From assembly GCA_009926905.1 (NCBI GenBank), contig RFNX01000373.1:1-12730 (forward strand): a stretch of 12,730 bases of DNA, read 5' to 3'. This stretch comes from Flavobacteriales bacterium (GTDB taxonomy: Bacteria > Bacteroidota > Bacteroidia > Flavobacteriales_D > Crocinitomicaceae). Shown piece after piece: positions 1 through 8,389 of the stretch. The notes beneath the pieces were generated by a model. The model was not told the origin of the DNA, ran no database searches, and saw only the letters and a list, made by a program, of their open reading frames with translations. A program made the translations under genes and the position numbers. Within the stretch, counting starts at the first letter, position 1. Every line of letters begins with the position of its first letter.

Positions 1-3000
1 GTTAAAGTAGCAGGGAAATAAATCCCAGCACGTGTACCTGTAGTTCCTGAACCAATACTATACAAATTTGAATTATGGTCAATAATTTGAGGGCTGTTAT
101 AGTTTGTCACCCAAATGCCTCTGTTTACATTTCTGATGGTGTTGGTTCTTATTGATAAATTTTGACCAGTAGCAAAGCTAGTATTAACATTCTCAACAAT
201 TATAGCACGTCCTCCATTTTGATATGTATTGACGTTAAAAATATTATTCCTTATTGTAAACGATTGAACAGGATTATCTAGGATATGCACCCCTGTACTT
301 TTGTTAATGTTAAAGTTTGAAAATCTATTTTGACTAATAGTCAAAGAATTACTAGCATTGTTTGTGTAATAAATTCCTCTATCAAAATCCAGAAAAGTAT
401 TATTTTGAATAAAATTGTTTGATACAGCTAAAGACATATTATAAATTGAAATGCAATTTCCAGTACTTGTATACTGAAATGAAGATCCATTCCAAACTGG
501 AAGTGTAAAAATATTCGAAAAGGAATTGTTATGAATTCCAAAGGCTGTTATTTGCTCTAAACCTATTCCATTAAAAGAAGATGTAAAAGTATTTCCAAGA
601 ACATTATTAGTTGAATTTCCAATAGTTATATTTTGACTTCCATAAGCATATATACACCAACCTTTTAGAGTAGCAGATGTACAAGCACCTGAAACTGGAC
701 ATGTTGAATTAATATTTGTAAAGTTATTTCTTTGAATAGTGACATTAGTACATTGTTGAGCATAAATACCTACCTCTAAATTTTGAAAAGTATTTGCTGT
801 TGTTCCCCCAATAGTTAAATTTGCCATTTTATTTAAATAAATACCATAATGAGATTTTTGATTAGCGAAAGGGGCTTTTAAATAGTTAGTTAGAGTTGTT
901 AAAGGATTTGAAGTACAGTCGAAAGTTGTACCGTTTATTCCACTATATGAAGTCCAGTTTTCAAGATGAATCCCTGTCTTATTTTTATTGAATGTACAAT
1001 TATTAATATTTAATGTTGCATCACTCAAACTTAAAACGGCATCAATTGCATCTTCAATTCTAGTATTATTTAATTTAAGAAAACCAAAATTTGAAACTTC
1101 TATACCTTGCCACATATCAGAGCACGAATAAAGCGTACATGTAGTCAAATCCAAAGTGAATCCTGTATTTACAATAATCTTAGCATTCGGTGCCATTCGG
1201 AGGGTGCAACCTGTCAATGAAAGATTAGAGTTGACAGTTAATTGACCTTGTATTTCAAAGGTCAAATTAGAATAACTTGTAGCATAAGTACTGCTAGTTG
1301 AATTATTTGGAATAGAAATATTAGGAGAAGTACAACATGAACTTGCAGTGGTAACATAAACGGGTACTTGAATTGTCGTTTGGCATCCTGCTGCATTTGT
1401 TGCAATAAGCGTATAATTTGTACTTGCTGTAATATTTGAAACTACAAATGGGTTTGAATTAGAATTACCAGGATTCCAATTATAAGTAACTCCACCTGAT
1501 GCTGTTAAAGTTGTACTTCCACCAGAACATACTGTTTGAGGGGAAGCTGATGCATTAATATTAATGGTTGAATTGACAACTGTAACTGTTTGAAAATCTT
1601 GCACCACACAACCAAGATTGTTTGTATAGTTGTATGTAATAATATGTGTTCCAACTCCTGCCGTTACTGGGTTGAAAAAATAATCTGTTCCAATGTTAGT
1701 AACTCCATTTCCTGAGAAAGTACCTGTTCCATAATTAGTCGCTAAAAGTAAATTGTAGGGACTTTGGTTGATACAAAAAGTTGATGGCATATCTAAATCT
1801 GGTGCAGTAATCGAAGGAAATAATTGTATATCATCAATGAATACATACTTTTGAGTACTGGAAAGTATTGCCTCATTGTCCAATCCCAGCATTAAATTAT
1901 AGTATCCTGAAGGTCCATCATGGGTGAATACATATTCATAAAACTGCCAATTTTGAAAATTATTTATTGTAATAAATGTAGTACCTTCTTGGTCATAATT
2001 TGAAGGGTTATTCGACATATATAGATTGCCAGCATTAGCTAAGTAACTAAGACTAGAAGAAACAACTAAACCAACGGGGGTTGGTGAAGGGATAAGATTT
2101 GTTGCTTTTAATCGTGCGAAAAAACGTAGTTTATAAGTAACACCTTGTTGTAATGGAGAGGAAAGTTTAACTTGAAAAGATTCTTCATAAACAGTTCCAT
2201 TAACAAGTGAAGTTTTTAAAAGCGCTCCAAAAACATCATTTACTGGAGCACCACTTATTCCATTATTCCAAGTATCAAAGTTACTCACCGCATTTATAAA
2301 AGGAACATTGTAAGTTGCATTAGTACAATTTCTTTTATACAAATCAGGACTTCCCGATTGCCCAGCCCAGCAATAAGCCATGTTTCCATTTGTAATATTA
2401 AATTCACCGCAATTTCCATTTCCATTTTCAAAACCTCCATTAGAAACCATATTACATGAGGAAAAAGTACAATTTGTGTTATCATTTACAATAACGTATA
2501 TATAGGTAATATTACCTCGTTTTCCACCTGCTGATATTGGTACATATCTGATTAACATAATACCTGGAGTTGCGGTACTGGATGTATTAAATGTAAAAGA
2601 AGTATTAGGAATACTGTTAGTTATATTAATGCCACTTGTTGCATAAACTAACTGAGGGCATTCAAAACTAACTGCTCCTAAATCATTTGCAATTATATTA
2701 TATGGACTTCCACTTGTTGAATTAAATGTTAAACTACTACCTTGGTTAACAACATAAGTATAATTTCCGTTTGAAATACCATCGTTAACTCCAACGACGC
2801 CATTTCCTGAACACATGGATTGAGCATAATTTTTATAGGATAAATTCAAATTTGAACCATAAACACCTTGTACTTTATATCCTAAATCACACAATACAGA
2901 ACGTTCTTCGGGTTTTAAAAAACGTTTCATTACTCCAGGATCATTAACGCCAGACATCACATAATACATATTTGCAACTTGATTGTCAATTACACCATTT

Positions 3001-4019
3001 AATGTATGACAAACATCTTTAAAATGACTTAAACTAGTACCTTGTGAAAATGAATTGTTCGTAAGAATTGTTTGATTTACAGTTCCTGTAAAAACAGGCG
3101 CAATTGAACAATTAGTTTGAGTCAATATAGATAAGGGAACATTTGCATTAAAAGAATAATCATACATCGCAGAACAACTTCCAAGATTAGAAATTAAATT
3201 GAGCCCATTGTTTGACGTTTTCAAAAAAGAGTCATATCTTGTGTAATAATTGTAGCCAGAAGCTAAAAATTGAGAATTTCCATTTTCAGTAATTAAAGAA
3301 TTAAAACCTAAAGAATGTGTAATTTCATGCAGGCCAATGGTGTACATGTCAAAAAGATTTGAAGGTGGAGTTTGAGAAAGGTTGGTATGCCAATTAATAG
3401 CTGGATTGGAAAAATTAAAAGCAATGATGCCGTGGTAAAATGGTGGTTCAACAGTGTTATTAGTTGAATTAGAATAAATTGGTAACGCTACATTTGTATA
3501 AGAATTAACGCCAGAATTTATTGTTTTCCAAATTTCATTATCAACTATTCCACCCATACTAGTTGCATTCATTGGCATTGAATACAATCCACTTGAAAGC
3601 GCATTAATATTACTACTAACTGCGTTTGAATTATAAAATTCAAATTTTCTAACCCAAATATTGACAGAAGTTGTTGGATTAACTGGAACTATGAAATTAG
3701 ATAATTCTTTGAATAATTGACATAAAACCGCTCTTCTTTCTTGGTGAAGTGAAATTGGTAATTCAAAACCTGATCCTTCTTCGAAGTATAATTTAAAATA
3801 ACCACTATTTGTACATTCATTTGGGTATGTAACTGATTTTTGCGATGGAGTGACCGTATCAATCATTAAATCTTTCAAATTATACTCATTTCCATAATGA
3901 TCATAGAATTTTTCAAACTTACCTCCTGGAGTTAAGGTGGTTCCGTCTGATGTTGTGGTTGGAATCTGCGATAACCCGAAAAAAGGTAAAAAAGCGAGAA
4001 AAAAAATAATTAATCTCAT
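1..4019 (-). CDS. Giant secreted metalloprotease-like / beta-helix surface protein, 3' end outside window
   Basis: I translated this strand by hand from the ATG at 4019. It stays open for 1339 codons to the left edge, so the C-terminus is missing. Residues 1-17 are a signal peptide (MRLIIFFLAFLPFFGLS, then Gln). Residues about 20-400 look like a zinc peptidase: HEITHSLGF at 231-239 is an HExxHxxG motif, SHF places a possible third ligand His332 about 97 residues later, and YYVMSG (Met355) resembles a Met-turn followed by a DLGY segment. That spacing recalls leishmanolysin-like (M8) metzincins, where the third His is also displaced. A GGFENGNGN module (about 523-735) resembles CBM/jelly-roll domains of Bacteroidota surface proteins. 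Next come an Ig/PKD-like repeat with FSGNGV (768-773) and a second Ig-like domain (about 816-893). From about 900 onward, Asn-rich turns of a right-handed parallel beta-helix follow. A T9SS sorting domain would be expected beyond the edge. The assignment as a secreted multidomain protein is secure; protease activity is inferred. Confidence 0.88.
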   Translation of the reverse strand, partial: MRLIIFFLAFLPFFGLSQIPTTTSDGTTLTPGGKFEKFYDHYGNEYNLKDLMIDTVTPSQKSVTYPNECTNSGYFKLYFEEGSGFELPISLHQERRAVLCQLFKELSNFIVPVNPTTSVNIWVRKFEFYNSNAVSSNINALSSGLYSMPMNATSMGGIVDNEIWKTINSGVNSYTNVALPIYSNSTNNTVEPPFYHGIIAFNFSNPAINWHTNLSQTPPSNLFDMYTIGLHEITHSLGFNSLITENGNSQFLASGYNYYTRYDSFLKTSNNGLNLISNLGSCSAMYDYSFNANVPLSILTQTNCSIAPVFTGTVNQTILTNNSFSQGTSLSHFKDVCHTLNGVIDNQVANMYYVMSGVNDPGVMKRFLKPEERSVLCDLGYKVQGVYGSNLNLSYKNYAQSMCSGNGVVGVNDGISNGNYTYVVNQGSSLTFNSTSGSPYNIIANDLGAVSFECPQLVYATSGINITNSIPNTSFTFNTSSTATPGIMLIRYVPISAGGKRGNITYIYVIVNDNTNCTFSSCNMVSNGGFENGNGNCGEFNITNGNMAYCWAGQSGSPDLYKRNCTNATYNVPFINAVSNFDTWNNGISGAPVNDVFGALLKTSLVNGTVYEESFQVKLSSPLQQGVTYKLRFFARLKATNLIPSPTPVGLVVSSSLSYLANAGNLYMSNNPSNYDQEGTTFITINNFQNWQFYEYVFTHDGPSGYYNLMLGLDNEAILSSTQKYVFIDDIQLFPSITAPDLDMPSTFCINQSPYNLLLATNYGTGTFSGNGVTNIGTDYFFNPVTAGVGTHIITYNYTNNLGCVVQDFQTVTVVNSTININASASPQTVCSGGSTTLTASGGVTYNWNPGNSNSNPFVVSNITASTNYTLIATNAAGCQTTIQVPVYVTTASSCCTSPNISIPNNSTSSTYATSYSNLTFEIQGQLTVNSNLSLTGCTLRMAPNAKIIVNTGFTLDLTTCTLYSCSDMWQGIEVSNFGFLKLNNTRIEDAIDAVLSLSDATLNINNCTFNKNKTGIHLENWTSYSGINGTTFDCTSNPLTTLTNYLKAPFANQKSHYGIYLNKMANLTIGGTTANTFQNLEVGIYAQQCTNVTIQRNNFTNINSTCPVSGACTSATLKGWCIYAYGSQNITIGNSTNNVLGNTFTSSFNGIGLEQITAFGIHNNSFSNIFTLPVWNGSSFQYTSTGNCISIYNMSLAVSNNFIQNNTFLDFDRGIYYTNNASNSLTISQNRFSNFNINKSTGVHILDNPVQSFTIRNNIFNVNTYQNGGRAIIVENVNTSFATGQNLSIRTNTIRNVNRGIWVTNYNSPQIIDHNSNLYSIGSGTTGTRAGIYFPATL

Positions 4020-4265
4020 AAGCAATTAGATTAGGAAAATAACAAAAGAATTAAGCGTCCGCTGAAGCGTTAAACTTGTGCAATTTAAGAACTTTTAACA
4101 TACTGTGCAATAAGTATTTATACCTAATTTTCATTTTTAACAATTTCATGATATTGAAAAAAGTTTATGACTTTCTAAAAGCTATGCGAAACAAGAGTTA
4201 TAAGTAATTCATTCAAGCAACTTATCCATGAACGAAATCGTCACTTAACTGAAAAATAAAAGCCT
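4020..4265. promoter_or_regulatory. Divergent intergenic spacer between two secreted-protein genes
   Basis: This 246-bp spacer must hold the promoters of both divergent genes. I find no exact TAnnTTTG box on either strand; the nearest are one-mismatch matches such as TAAACTTG (4071-4078, plus) and TTCTTTTG just upstream of 4019 (minus), neither with a TTG at the right spacing. Short repeats occur: AAGCGT twice (4053-4058 and 4065-4070) and TGTGCAAT twice (4077-4084 and 4104-4111). They could be operator half-sites, but that is weak inference. I see no credible gene here. Confidence 0.4.
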
Positions 4266-5600
4266 ATGAAAAATCTATTTACTTTATTGTTCCTATTTTT
4301 TGTAGGAATTTCCAACGCGCAATTTGTAACTACGGGAAATGCTAACAATTCAAATGTCTGCAATGGTTATGCAATGATTCAGGATTCTGTGACAGTAATT
4401 TCTGTACAAAATTGGTTCGGTGGTGGCTCAGTAATTCAAACGGGAGGATATGCCGTTTATAATTTATGTCAAGGGACTTACACTGTAAATTATACAACTT
4501 TGAACGGGCCAATGACGGAAACATTTACAATTGCTAGTAATCCTTGTGTTGGATATGTTGCTTCTGTAAACACAACTTACACATCGAATCCAACGGCTTG
4601 TGATGGTTCAGCAACGATTGTAGTTACAGGAGGTTCAGCACCTTATTCATACTCTTGGTCGAATCAAAATATTACATCTTCACAAGCGTCCAATCTGTGC
4701 AGTGGAAACTATAATGTTAGTGTAACAGATAATATTGGTTGCACTTCTTATGTCTATTTCAACATCACAGAAGATTCAACAAATCTGACAAATTGTTTTG
4801 GTCTTGCAGCAATTATTACTACTACAGATGCATCATCTAATTTAGTTTGCGATGGAACATATACTGTAACTGTGACTGGTGGAACAGCACCTTACACTTA
4901 CAATTCCAATAACGGAATAAACGCATCAACAGCAACTGATTTGTGTCCAGGAACTTACAGTGTTTCAATCATTGATGCTGCGGGATGTAGTACTTCTGCA
5001 ACTGGTTTCGTCAATTATTCAGGAGCAAACGTTGGTGACACAATCGTCTTTAACGGAACAGTATTCAATGACTCAACGGTGATTGGTTCTGCTACAAGTG
5101 ATTGGATTGATAATTGTACTTTTGATTACAATGCGGTTGTGAGTGCAGCAGTAATATCATATCAATCTTTCGGTGATTCTACCATTGCCACATGGCAAAT
5201 TGGTTTGAACAATGGAACTACAATTCTAATTGACGCAACGTATCAATTCAATTCAGGATTTGGGGTTTATAATGTTATTCTTCAATTAACTTGCGGACAA
5301 AAAGACAATCCGAAATTCTTACAAATCAATTCACAATTGAACTTCCAATCAGTTGGAATTTCTGAAGTTGGAGCAAAATCTGTAACCATTTATCCTAATC
5401 CAGTTATCAATGAATTGAATTTGAAAGGTTTAAACGGAAATTCTTCATTTGAAATCATCGATTTATTAGGTAGAAAAGTTATTTCTGGAGATGTTTCAAC
5501 AACTTACGAAAGCATAAATGTTGAAACGTTGAAACAAGGTCAATACGTTCTTGTTTTAAATAACAAAAACGTACGTTACACATTCAAAATCGTTAAATAA
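4266..5600 (+). CDS. T9SS-exported protein with SprB-like repeats and type A sorting domain
   Basis: A 444-aa secreted protein. Residues 1-18 are a signal peptide ending SNA before Gln19. Three tandem modules of about 70 residues follow. The second (about 101-168) and third (about 182-250) carry the SprB-repeat pattern: an early Cys-Asp-Gly, TGGxAPYxY, a second Cys in LCxGxYxVSxxD, and a third in GC. The first (about 29-90) is degenerate: it keeps VCNG and LCQGTYTV but lacks TGGxAPY. Residues about 255-365 form a beta-rich domain I do not recognise. Residues 372-444 are a classic T9SS type A C-terminal domain (YPNPV, then LLGRKV, LKQGQYVLVL and a final FKIVK). SprB repeats are known from the gliding adhesin SprB and many Bacteroidota adhesins; this is a short relative, probably attached to or released from the cell surface. 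Its substrate or partner cannot be read. The gene stands alone and ends at a strong terminator. Confidence 0.9.
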   Translation: MKNLFTLLFLFFVGISNAQFVTTGNANNSNVCNGYAMIQDSVTVISVQNWFGGGSVIQTGGYAVYNLCQGTYTVNYTTLNGPMTETFTIASNPCVGYVASVNTTYTSNPTACDGSATIVVTGGSAPYSYSWSNQNITSSQASNLCSGNYNVSVTDNIGCTSYVYFNITEDSTNLTNCFGLAAIITTTDASSNLVCDGTYTVTVTGGTAPYTYNSNNGINASTATDLCPGTYSVSIIDAAGCSTSATGFVNYSGANVGDTIVFNGTVFNDSTVIGSATSDWIDNCTFDYNAVVSAAVISYQSFGDSTIATWQIGLNNGTTILIDATYQFNSGFGVYNVILQLTCGQKDNPKFLQINSQLNFQSVGISEVGAKSVTIYPNPVINELNLKGLNGNSSFEIIDLLGRKVISGDVSTTYESINVETLKQGQYVLVLNNKNVRYTFKIVK

Positions 5601-5621
5601 AAACTCTCTCTTATCAAATGG

Positions 5622-5656
5622 AAAGGCAGGAATTTTTAAGTTTCTGCCTTTTTTTT
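5622..5656 (+). terminator. Rho-independent terminator after the SprB-like gene
   Basis: The inverted repeat AAAGGCAG (5622-5629) / CTGCCTTT (5644-5651) closes a 14-nt loop in which GAA and TTT can pair further at the base. It runs into an unbroken T tract to 5656, and starts 21 nt after the stop codon. On the minus strand it is flanked less well by T, so it may only partly stop transcription from the converging VWD gene. Confidence 0.9.
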
Positions 5657-5731
5657 GATGTTTGTAGCTAAACAATACCCTTGAAGATAGAAAAACAAAG
5701 AGTTTTTTACTGTAATGAGTATAAATAACAA

Positions 5732-7336
5732 TTACCCTTTACCGATTTTGATTCCCTTTACTTGTGGCGTTGATGGACGGGAAGGACTAACTGGATTTGT
5801 TGCTGGAGCGCTAGGTCTTGGCTGCACATTAATATTTATAGGACGATTTGGCTTGTCAATAATAACTGGATTACTCATTTCATTTGATGGAGTTGGATTC
5901 GGTTGAAATGGAGCACTTGGTTTTGGAGAAACAGGCTCTGTTCCTTTATTTTTTGGTTCAGTTGTGGACGGATTAACTTGGTCTGCATTTAAATCACCTT
6001 GACCAACATTAGGAGTAATTGGATGTGCACCATTTCCAGTGCCGAGTAATCCTCCGTTTGCAAAAATAGTATGGTTGTTATTAACATAAGGTTTGATAAC
6101 AATTGGTAATGTTGCACCTTGAGTTGGATTTGTTGGCGTTGGAATCGGATTCGGATTGATGTTCAAAAATCCATTATCGAAGATACAGCCACGCATTTCA
6201 GCTTGAGAAACGCCCATTTGTTCGCAGCGTCTTCTTGCCACACTTTGTTGATTGGGATTCATATCGTTCAAGGTGAAATGCACCCTTGGAAAAGAACGAT
6301 CTGTAAATGAAGCTGTGGATTGTCCTAAACCATAATCAAACAAGGTATTCATGTCTGTAACGCGCCATTCGTCTGCAAAATCTTTCGCCAAATAACTTAA
6401 ATATTCCTTTTCTGCATTTTGAGAAACTTGTTGCATCGCAGGATTTCCGAAAGTAGAGAATGAAGCATAAACAGGACGCGTATTATTATTGTTGCTATTA
6501 AAGTCATCGTCCATCATTCCATTGGCATTTCCTAGAAGACCTTGAAAATCTCCTTGGTCGCATCCAAAAATTTGTACAGTAACATTTGCAAAATTCATGT
6601 TGCCACTCGTTCTTCTATCTAAAATTACCGATTCACCTGTTGGCCAAGAAACGATGTAATTTCTTCCTTCCAAACGAATGGTTCCTCCGTGTGGTAAAAA
6701 ATAAGTTCTTCCTTGCAATTGAATCGGGTCACCTTCCAAACGCAAAGCACTTTGATTGCCATCTGGTTTTTCATCGGAATAAAAACACAATCTGTCACCG
6801 CCAACGTTCATTGCAAGCGCTGTATTCAATGAAAAACTATCGCTTTGCGGGCGCTGTCTGGATTGTACTTCAAAATGACCTTGATTGGATTTTGAAAGAA
6901 CGAATTCTCCAACTGTTTGAAATGAATACGATGCATTATCGAATGAATTCAAATGCGGATCTCCGTAACTCCTTCCCATCAATTGACTGCAAAAACTATG
7001 ATTAACAACATATTCTACACGTTGCCAATTTTGATTAAACTCTGTTGTACTTGTTTTTCTACCTTGTTGCACAGCACTCAAAATGTCTTTTCTTTTCTCC
7101 ATTGGAACCAAGGTCAGCATTTCATAAGGCGTAAATTCTTCAGGGAAAGTACGGTCAGGAACAGCCGTTCTATTAGAAATTGCAACCAGTGAATTTGCTA
7201 ACCATTCGCCACGCACTTGATCCCATTTTTGTAATTCTGATTTAATTCCAGAAAACTGAGATTCAAAACCTGTTTGTGCATTTGCAGTGATTATTAGCAA
7301 CAAAAATGCAAAAAGTGAAGTAAAGTGTTTTTTCAT
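5732..7336 (-). CDS. Secreted von Willebrand factor type D domain protein with proline-rich tail
   Basis: A 534-aa protein with a signal peptide (residues 1-20, ending ANA before Gln21). A helical N-terminal part (about 21-110) precedes a well-formed VWD domain (about 119-281). This opens with GDPHLNSFD (125-133), continues with the YSFQTVGEFVLSKS stretch (137-150) and FEVQSRQ (155-161), and ends in GLLGNANG plus an acidic DDDF run (266-279). The following region, with ADEWRVT and LFDYG (321-336) and two cysteines (371, 384), is the usual companion segment after bacterial VWD domains. From about 391 to the end, the chain is low-complexity and rich in Pro, Asn and Ser, and it finishes KGIKIGKG. 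There is no T9SS sorting domain, so it is probably periplasmic or exported otherwise. VWD domains mediate calcium-dependent protein assembly or adhesion in animals; in bacteria the role is unclear. It lies 44 bp after the response regulator on the same strand and may be its co-transcribed partner. Confidence 0.9.
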   Translation of the reverse strand: MKKHFTSLFAFLLLIITANAQTGFESQFSGIKSELQKWDQVRGEWLANSLVAISNRTAVPDRTFPEEFTPYEMLTLVPMEKRKDILSAVQQGRKTSTTEFNQNWQRVEYVVNHSFCSQLMGRSYGDPHLNSFDNASYSFQTVGEFVLSKSNQGHFEVQSRQRPQSDSFSLNTALAMNVGGDRLCFYSDEKPDGNQSALRLEGDPIQLQGRTYFLPHGGTIRLEGRNYIVSWPTGESVILDRRTSGNMNFANVTVQIFGCDQGDFQGLLGNANGMMDDDFNSNNNNTRPVYASFSTFGNPAMQQVSQNAEKEYLSYLAKDFADEWRVTDMNTLFDYGLGQSTASFTDRSFPRVHFTLNDMNPNQQSVARRRCEQMGVSQAEMRGCIFDNGFLNINPNPIPTPTNPTQGATLPIVIKPYVNNNHTIFANGGLLGTGNGAHPITPNVGQGDLNADQVNPSTTEPKNKGTEPVSPKPSAPFQPNPTPSNEMSNPVIIDKPNRPININVQPRPSAPATNPVSPSRPSTPQVKGIKIGKG

Positions 7337-7380
7337 TGTGGGTAATTTTTTTTGACAGATTTAGCAAAAAGCGTTCCAAC

Positions 7381-8049
7381 TTAATCGTTGAATTTATAAC
7401 CAATACCTTTGACAGTTGAAATGGACTGATTACCGATTTTTTCCCTTAATTTTCGAATGTGAACGTCGATGGTACGATCTCCTACAATTATATCTGTGCC
7501 CCAAACTTTCTCCAAAATCACTTCGCGTTTGAAAACATGATTTGGAAGAGAAACCAATAAAGCCAATAATTCGAATTCTTTTCTGGGCAATTGAATTTCT
7601 AGCCCATCTTTTTCAACCAAGTATTTCTCTCGATTGATTTTAAGTTCTTTAGAAGTAACCTGAACAACAGGGTTGGTTGCTTCTTTGCGTCTAAGGAGTG
7701 CATTGATTCTACTTATTAATACTTTTGGTTTGATTGGTTTTGTTACATAATCGTCGCCACCAGATTCTAGACCAGCAATTTGGCTGTAATCTTCACTTCG
7801 AGCAGTTAGGAAACAAATTAAAATATCTTGATTTTCTGTGGATGCCTTCAGATTTTCACATACTTCAATTCCATCCATTTCTGGCATCATCACATCCAAT
7901 AAAATCAAATCAGGTTTTGATTCATTTACAGCTTTCAAACATGCTAAGCCGTTTTCAACAGCTCTCACTTGATGGTTTTCGCGACTTAAGTTATAGGATA
8001 ACATCTCACGAATATCCTCTTCGTCATCTACAATTAGTATGGATGCCAT
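7381..8049 (-). CDS. OmpR/PhoB-family response regulator
   Basis: A 222-aa two-component response regulator that binds DNA when phosphorylated. The receiver domain (1-122) has the acidic pair Asp8/Asp9, the phospho-acceptor Asp52 in LLDVMMPEMDG, the switch Thr82 and Lys104 in TKP, so it should be functional. The C-terminal winged helix (about 130-222) has the family signature RKEFELLALL, the recognition-helix region DRTIDVHIRKLREKIG, and the final GIGYKF hairpin. Length and layout are typical of PhoB/PhoP-like regulators. No histidine kinase gene adjoins it. The next gene downstream is the VWD protein, and the divergent upstream gene is the antitoxin. An exact TAnnTTTG box lies 14 nt upstream of the ATG. 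The target genes cannot be deduced; the VWD gene is the obvious local candidate. Confidence 0.95.
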   Translation of the reverse strand: MASILIVDDEEDIREMLSYNLSRENHQVRAVENGLACLKAVNESKPDLILLDVMMPEMDGIEVCENLKASTENQDILICFLTARSEDYSQIAGLESGGDDYVTKPIKPKVLISRINALLRRKEATNPVVQVTSKELKINREKYLVEKDGLEIQLPRKEFELLALLVSLPNHVFKREVILEKVWGTDIIVGDRTIDVHIRKLREKIGNQSISTVKGIGYKFND

Positions 8050-8063
8050 AATTTGATTTTACA

Positions 8064-8071
8064 CAAAGATA
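8064..8071 (-). promoter_or_regulatory. Promoter -7 box for the PhoB-like regulator
   Basis: On the minus strand TATCTTTG matches the Bacteroidota -7 consensus TAnnTTTG exactly and ends 14 nt before the ATG at 8049. No TTG stands at the usual -33 spacing, so the assignment rests on the -7 box and position alone. Confidence 0.6.
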
Positions 8072-8144
8072 AAGGTAATTGAAATAAGATTTTAATTTTG
8101 TTTGTTTTGAAAAAGATGTGTTTTTATTTCCACTAAAAAAATCT

Positions 8145-8152
8145 TAACTTTG
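8145..8152 (+). promoter_or_regulatory. Promoter -7 box of the toxin-antitoxin operon
   Basis: TAACTTTG matches TAnnTTTG exactly and ends 21 nt before the antitoxin ATG at 8174. No good TTG is seen at -33, which would be consistent with a weak promoter. It lies about 75 bp from the oppositely directed promoter of the response regulator, so the two may influence each other. Confidence 0.6.
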
Positions 8153-8173
8153 TGTTAGAAAATATTCAAGAAT

Positions 8174-8389
8174 ATGGCAACCATTACTTTAAAAATCAAC
8201 GAACGAACTAACAAAGGTAAAGCGTTGATACTTTTATTGAATGAGTATGTAAAAGGTGATAAATCAGTAGAAATTATTGATGATAATTCTCCCTATAATC
8301 CTGAATTTGTGAAAATGGTTAAGAAATCAGCTGCAAGTAAGAAAAGGTATGTTGTTGATGATGTAGACAAACTATGGGAAAGTTTATAG
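8174..8389 (+). CDS. Putative antitoxin of a Txe/YoeB-type toxin-antitoxin pair
   Basis: A 71-aa protein assigned mainly by position: it directly precedes, and overlaps by 16 bp, a convincing YoeB-like toxin. The N-terminus (MATITLKINERTNKGKALIL) predicts a short beta strand followed by a helix, a layout compatible with small DNA-binding antitoxins. The C-terminal half (about 40-71) is charged, ends DDVDKLWESL, and probably wraps the toxin. It lacks the recognisable Phd/YefM N-terminal signature that usually accompanies YoeB. It reminds me of small Bacteroidota antitoxin-like proteins sometimes labelled DUF2683, but I cannot confirm this. Expected roles are neutralising the toxin and repressing the operon promoter at 8145-8152. 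Confidence 0.8.
   Translation: MATITLKINERTNKGKALILLLNEYVKGDKSVEIIDDNSPYNPEFVKMVKKSAASKKRYVVDDVDKLWESL

Noticed and set aside
2294..2485. 63-aa frame on the minus strand
   Set aside because: It lies within the giant minus-strand gene in another frame and has no recognisable content; the giant gene's frame is continuous through it.
6586..7192. Plus-strand frames of 139 and 79 aa
   Set aside because: They are antisense to the well-supported VWD gene, overlap one another and show no domain pattern.
7734..8051. 105-aa plus-strand frame
   Set aside because: It is antisense to the conserved receiver domain of the PhoB-like regulator.
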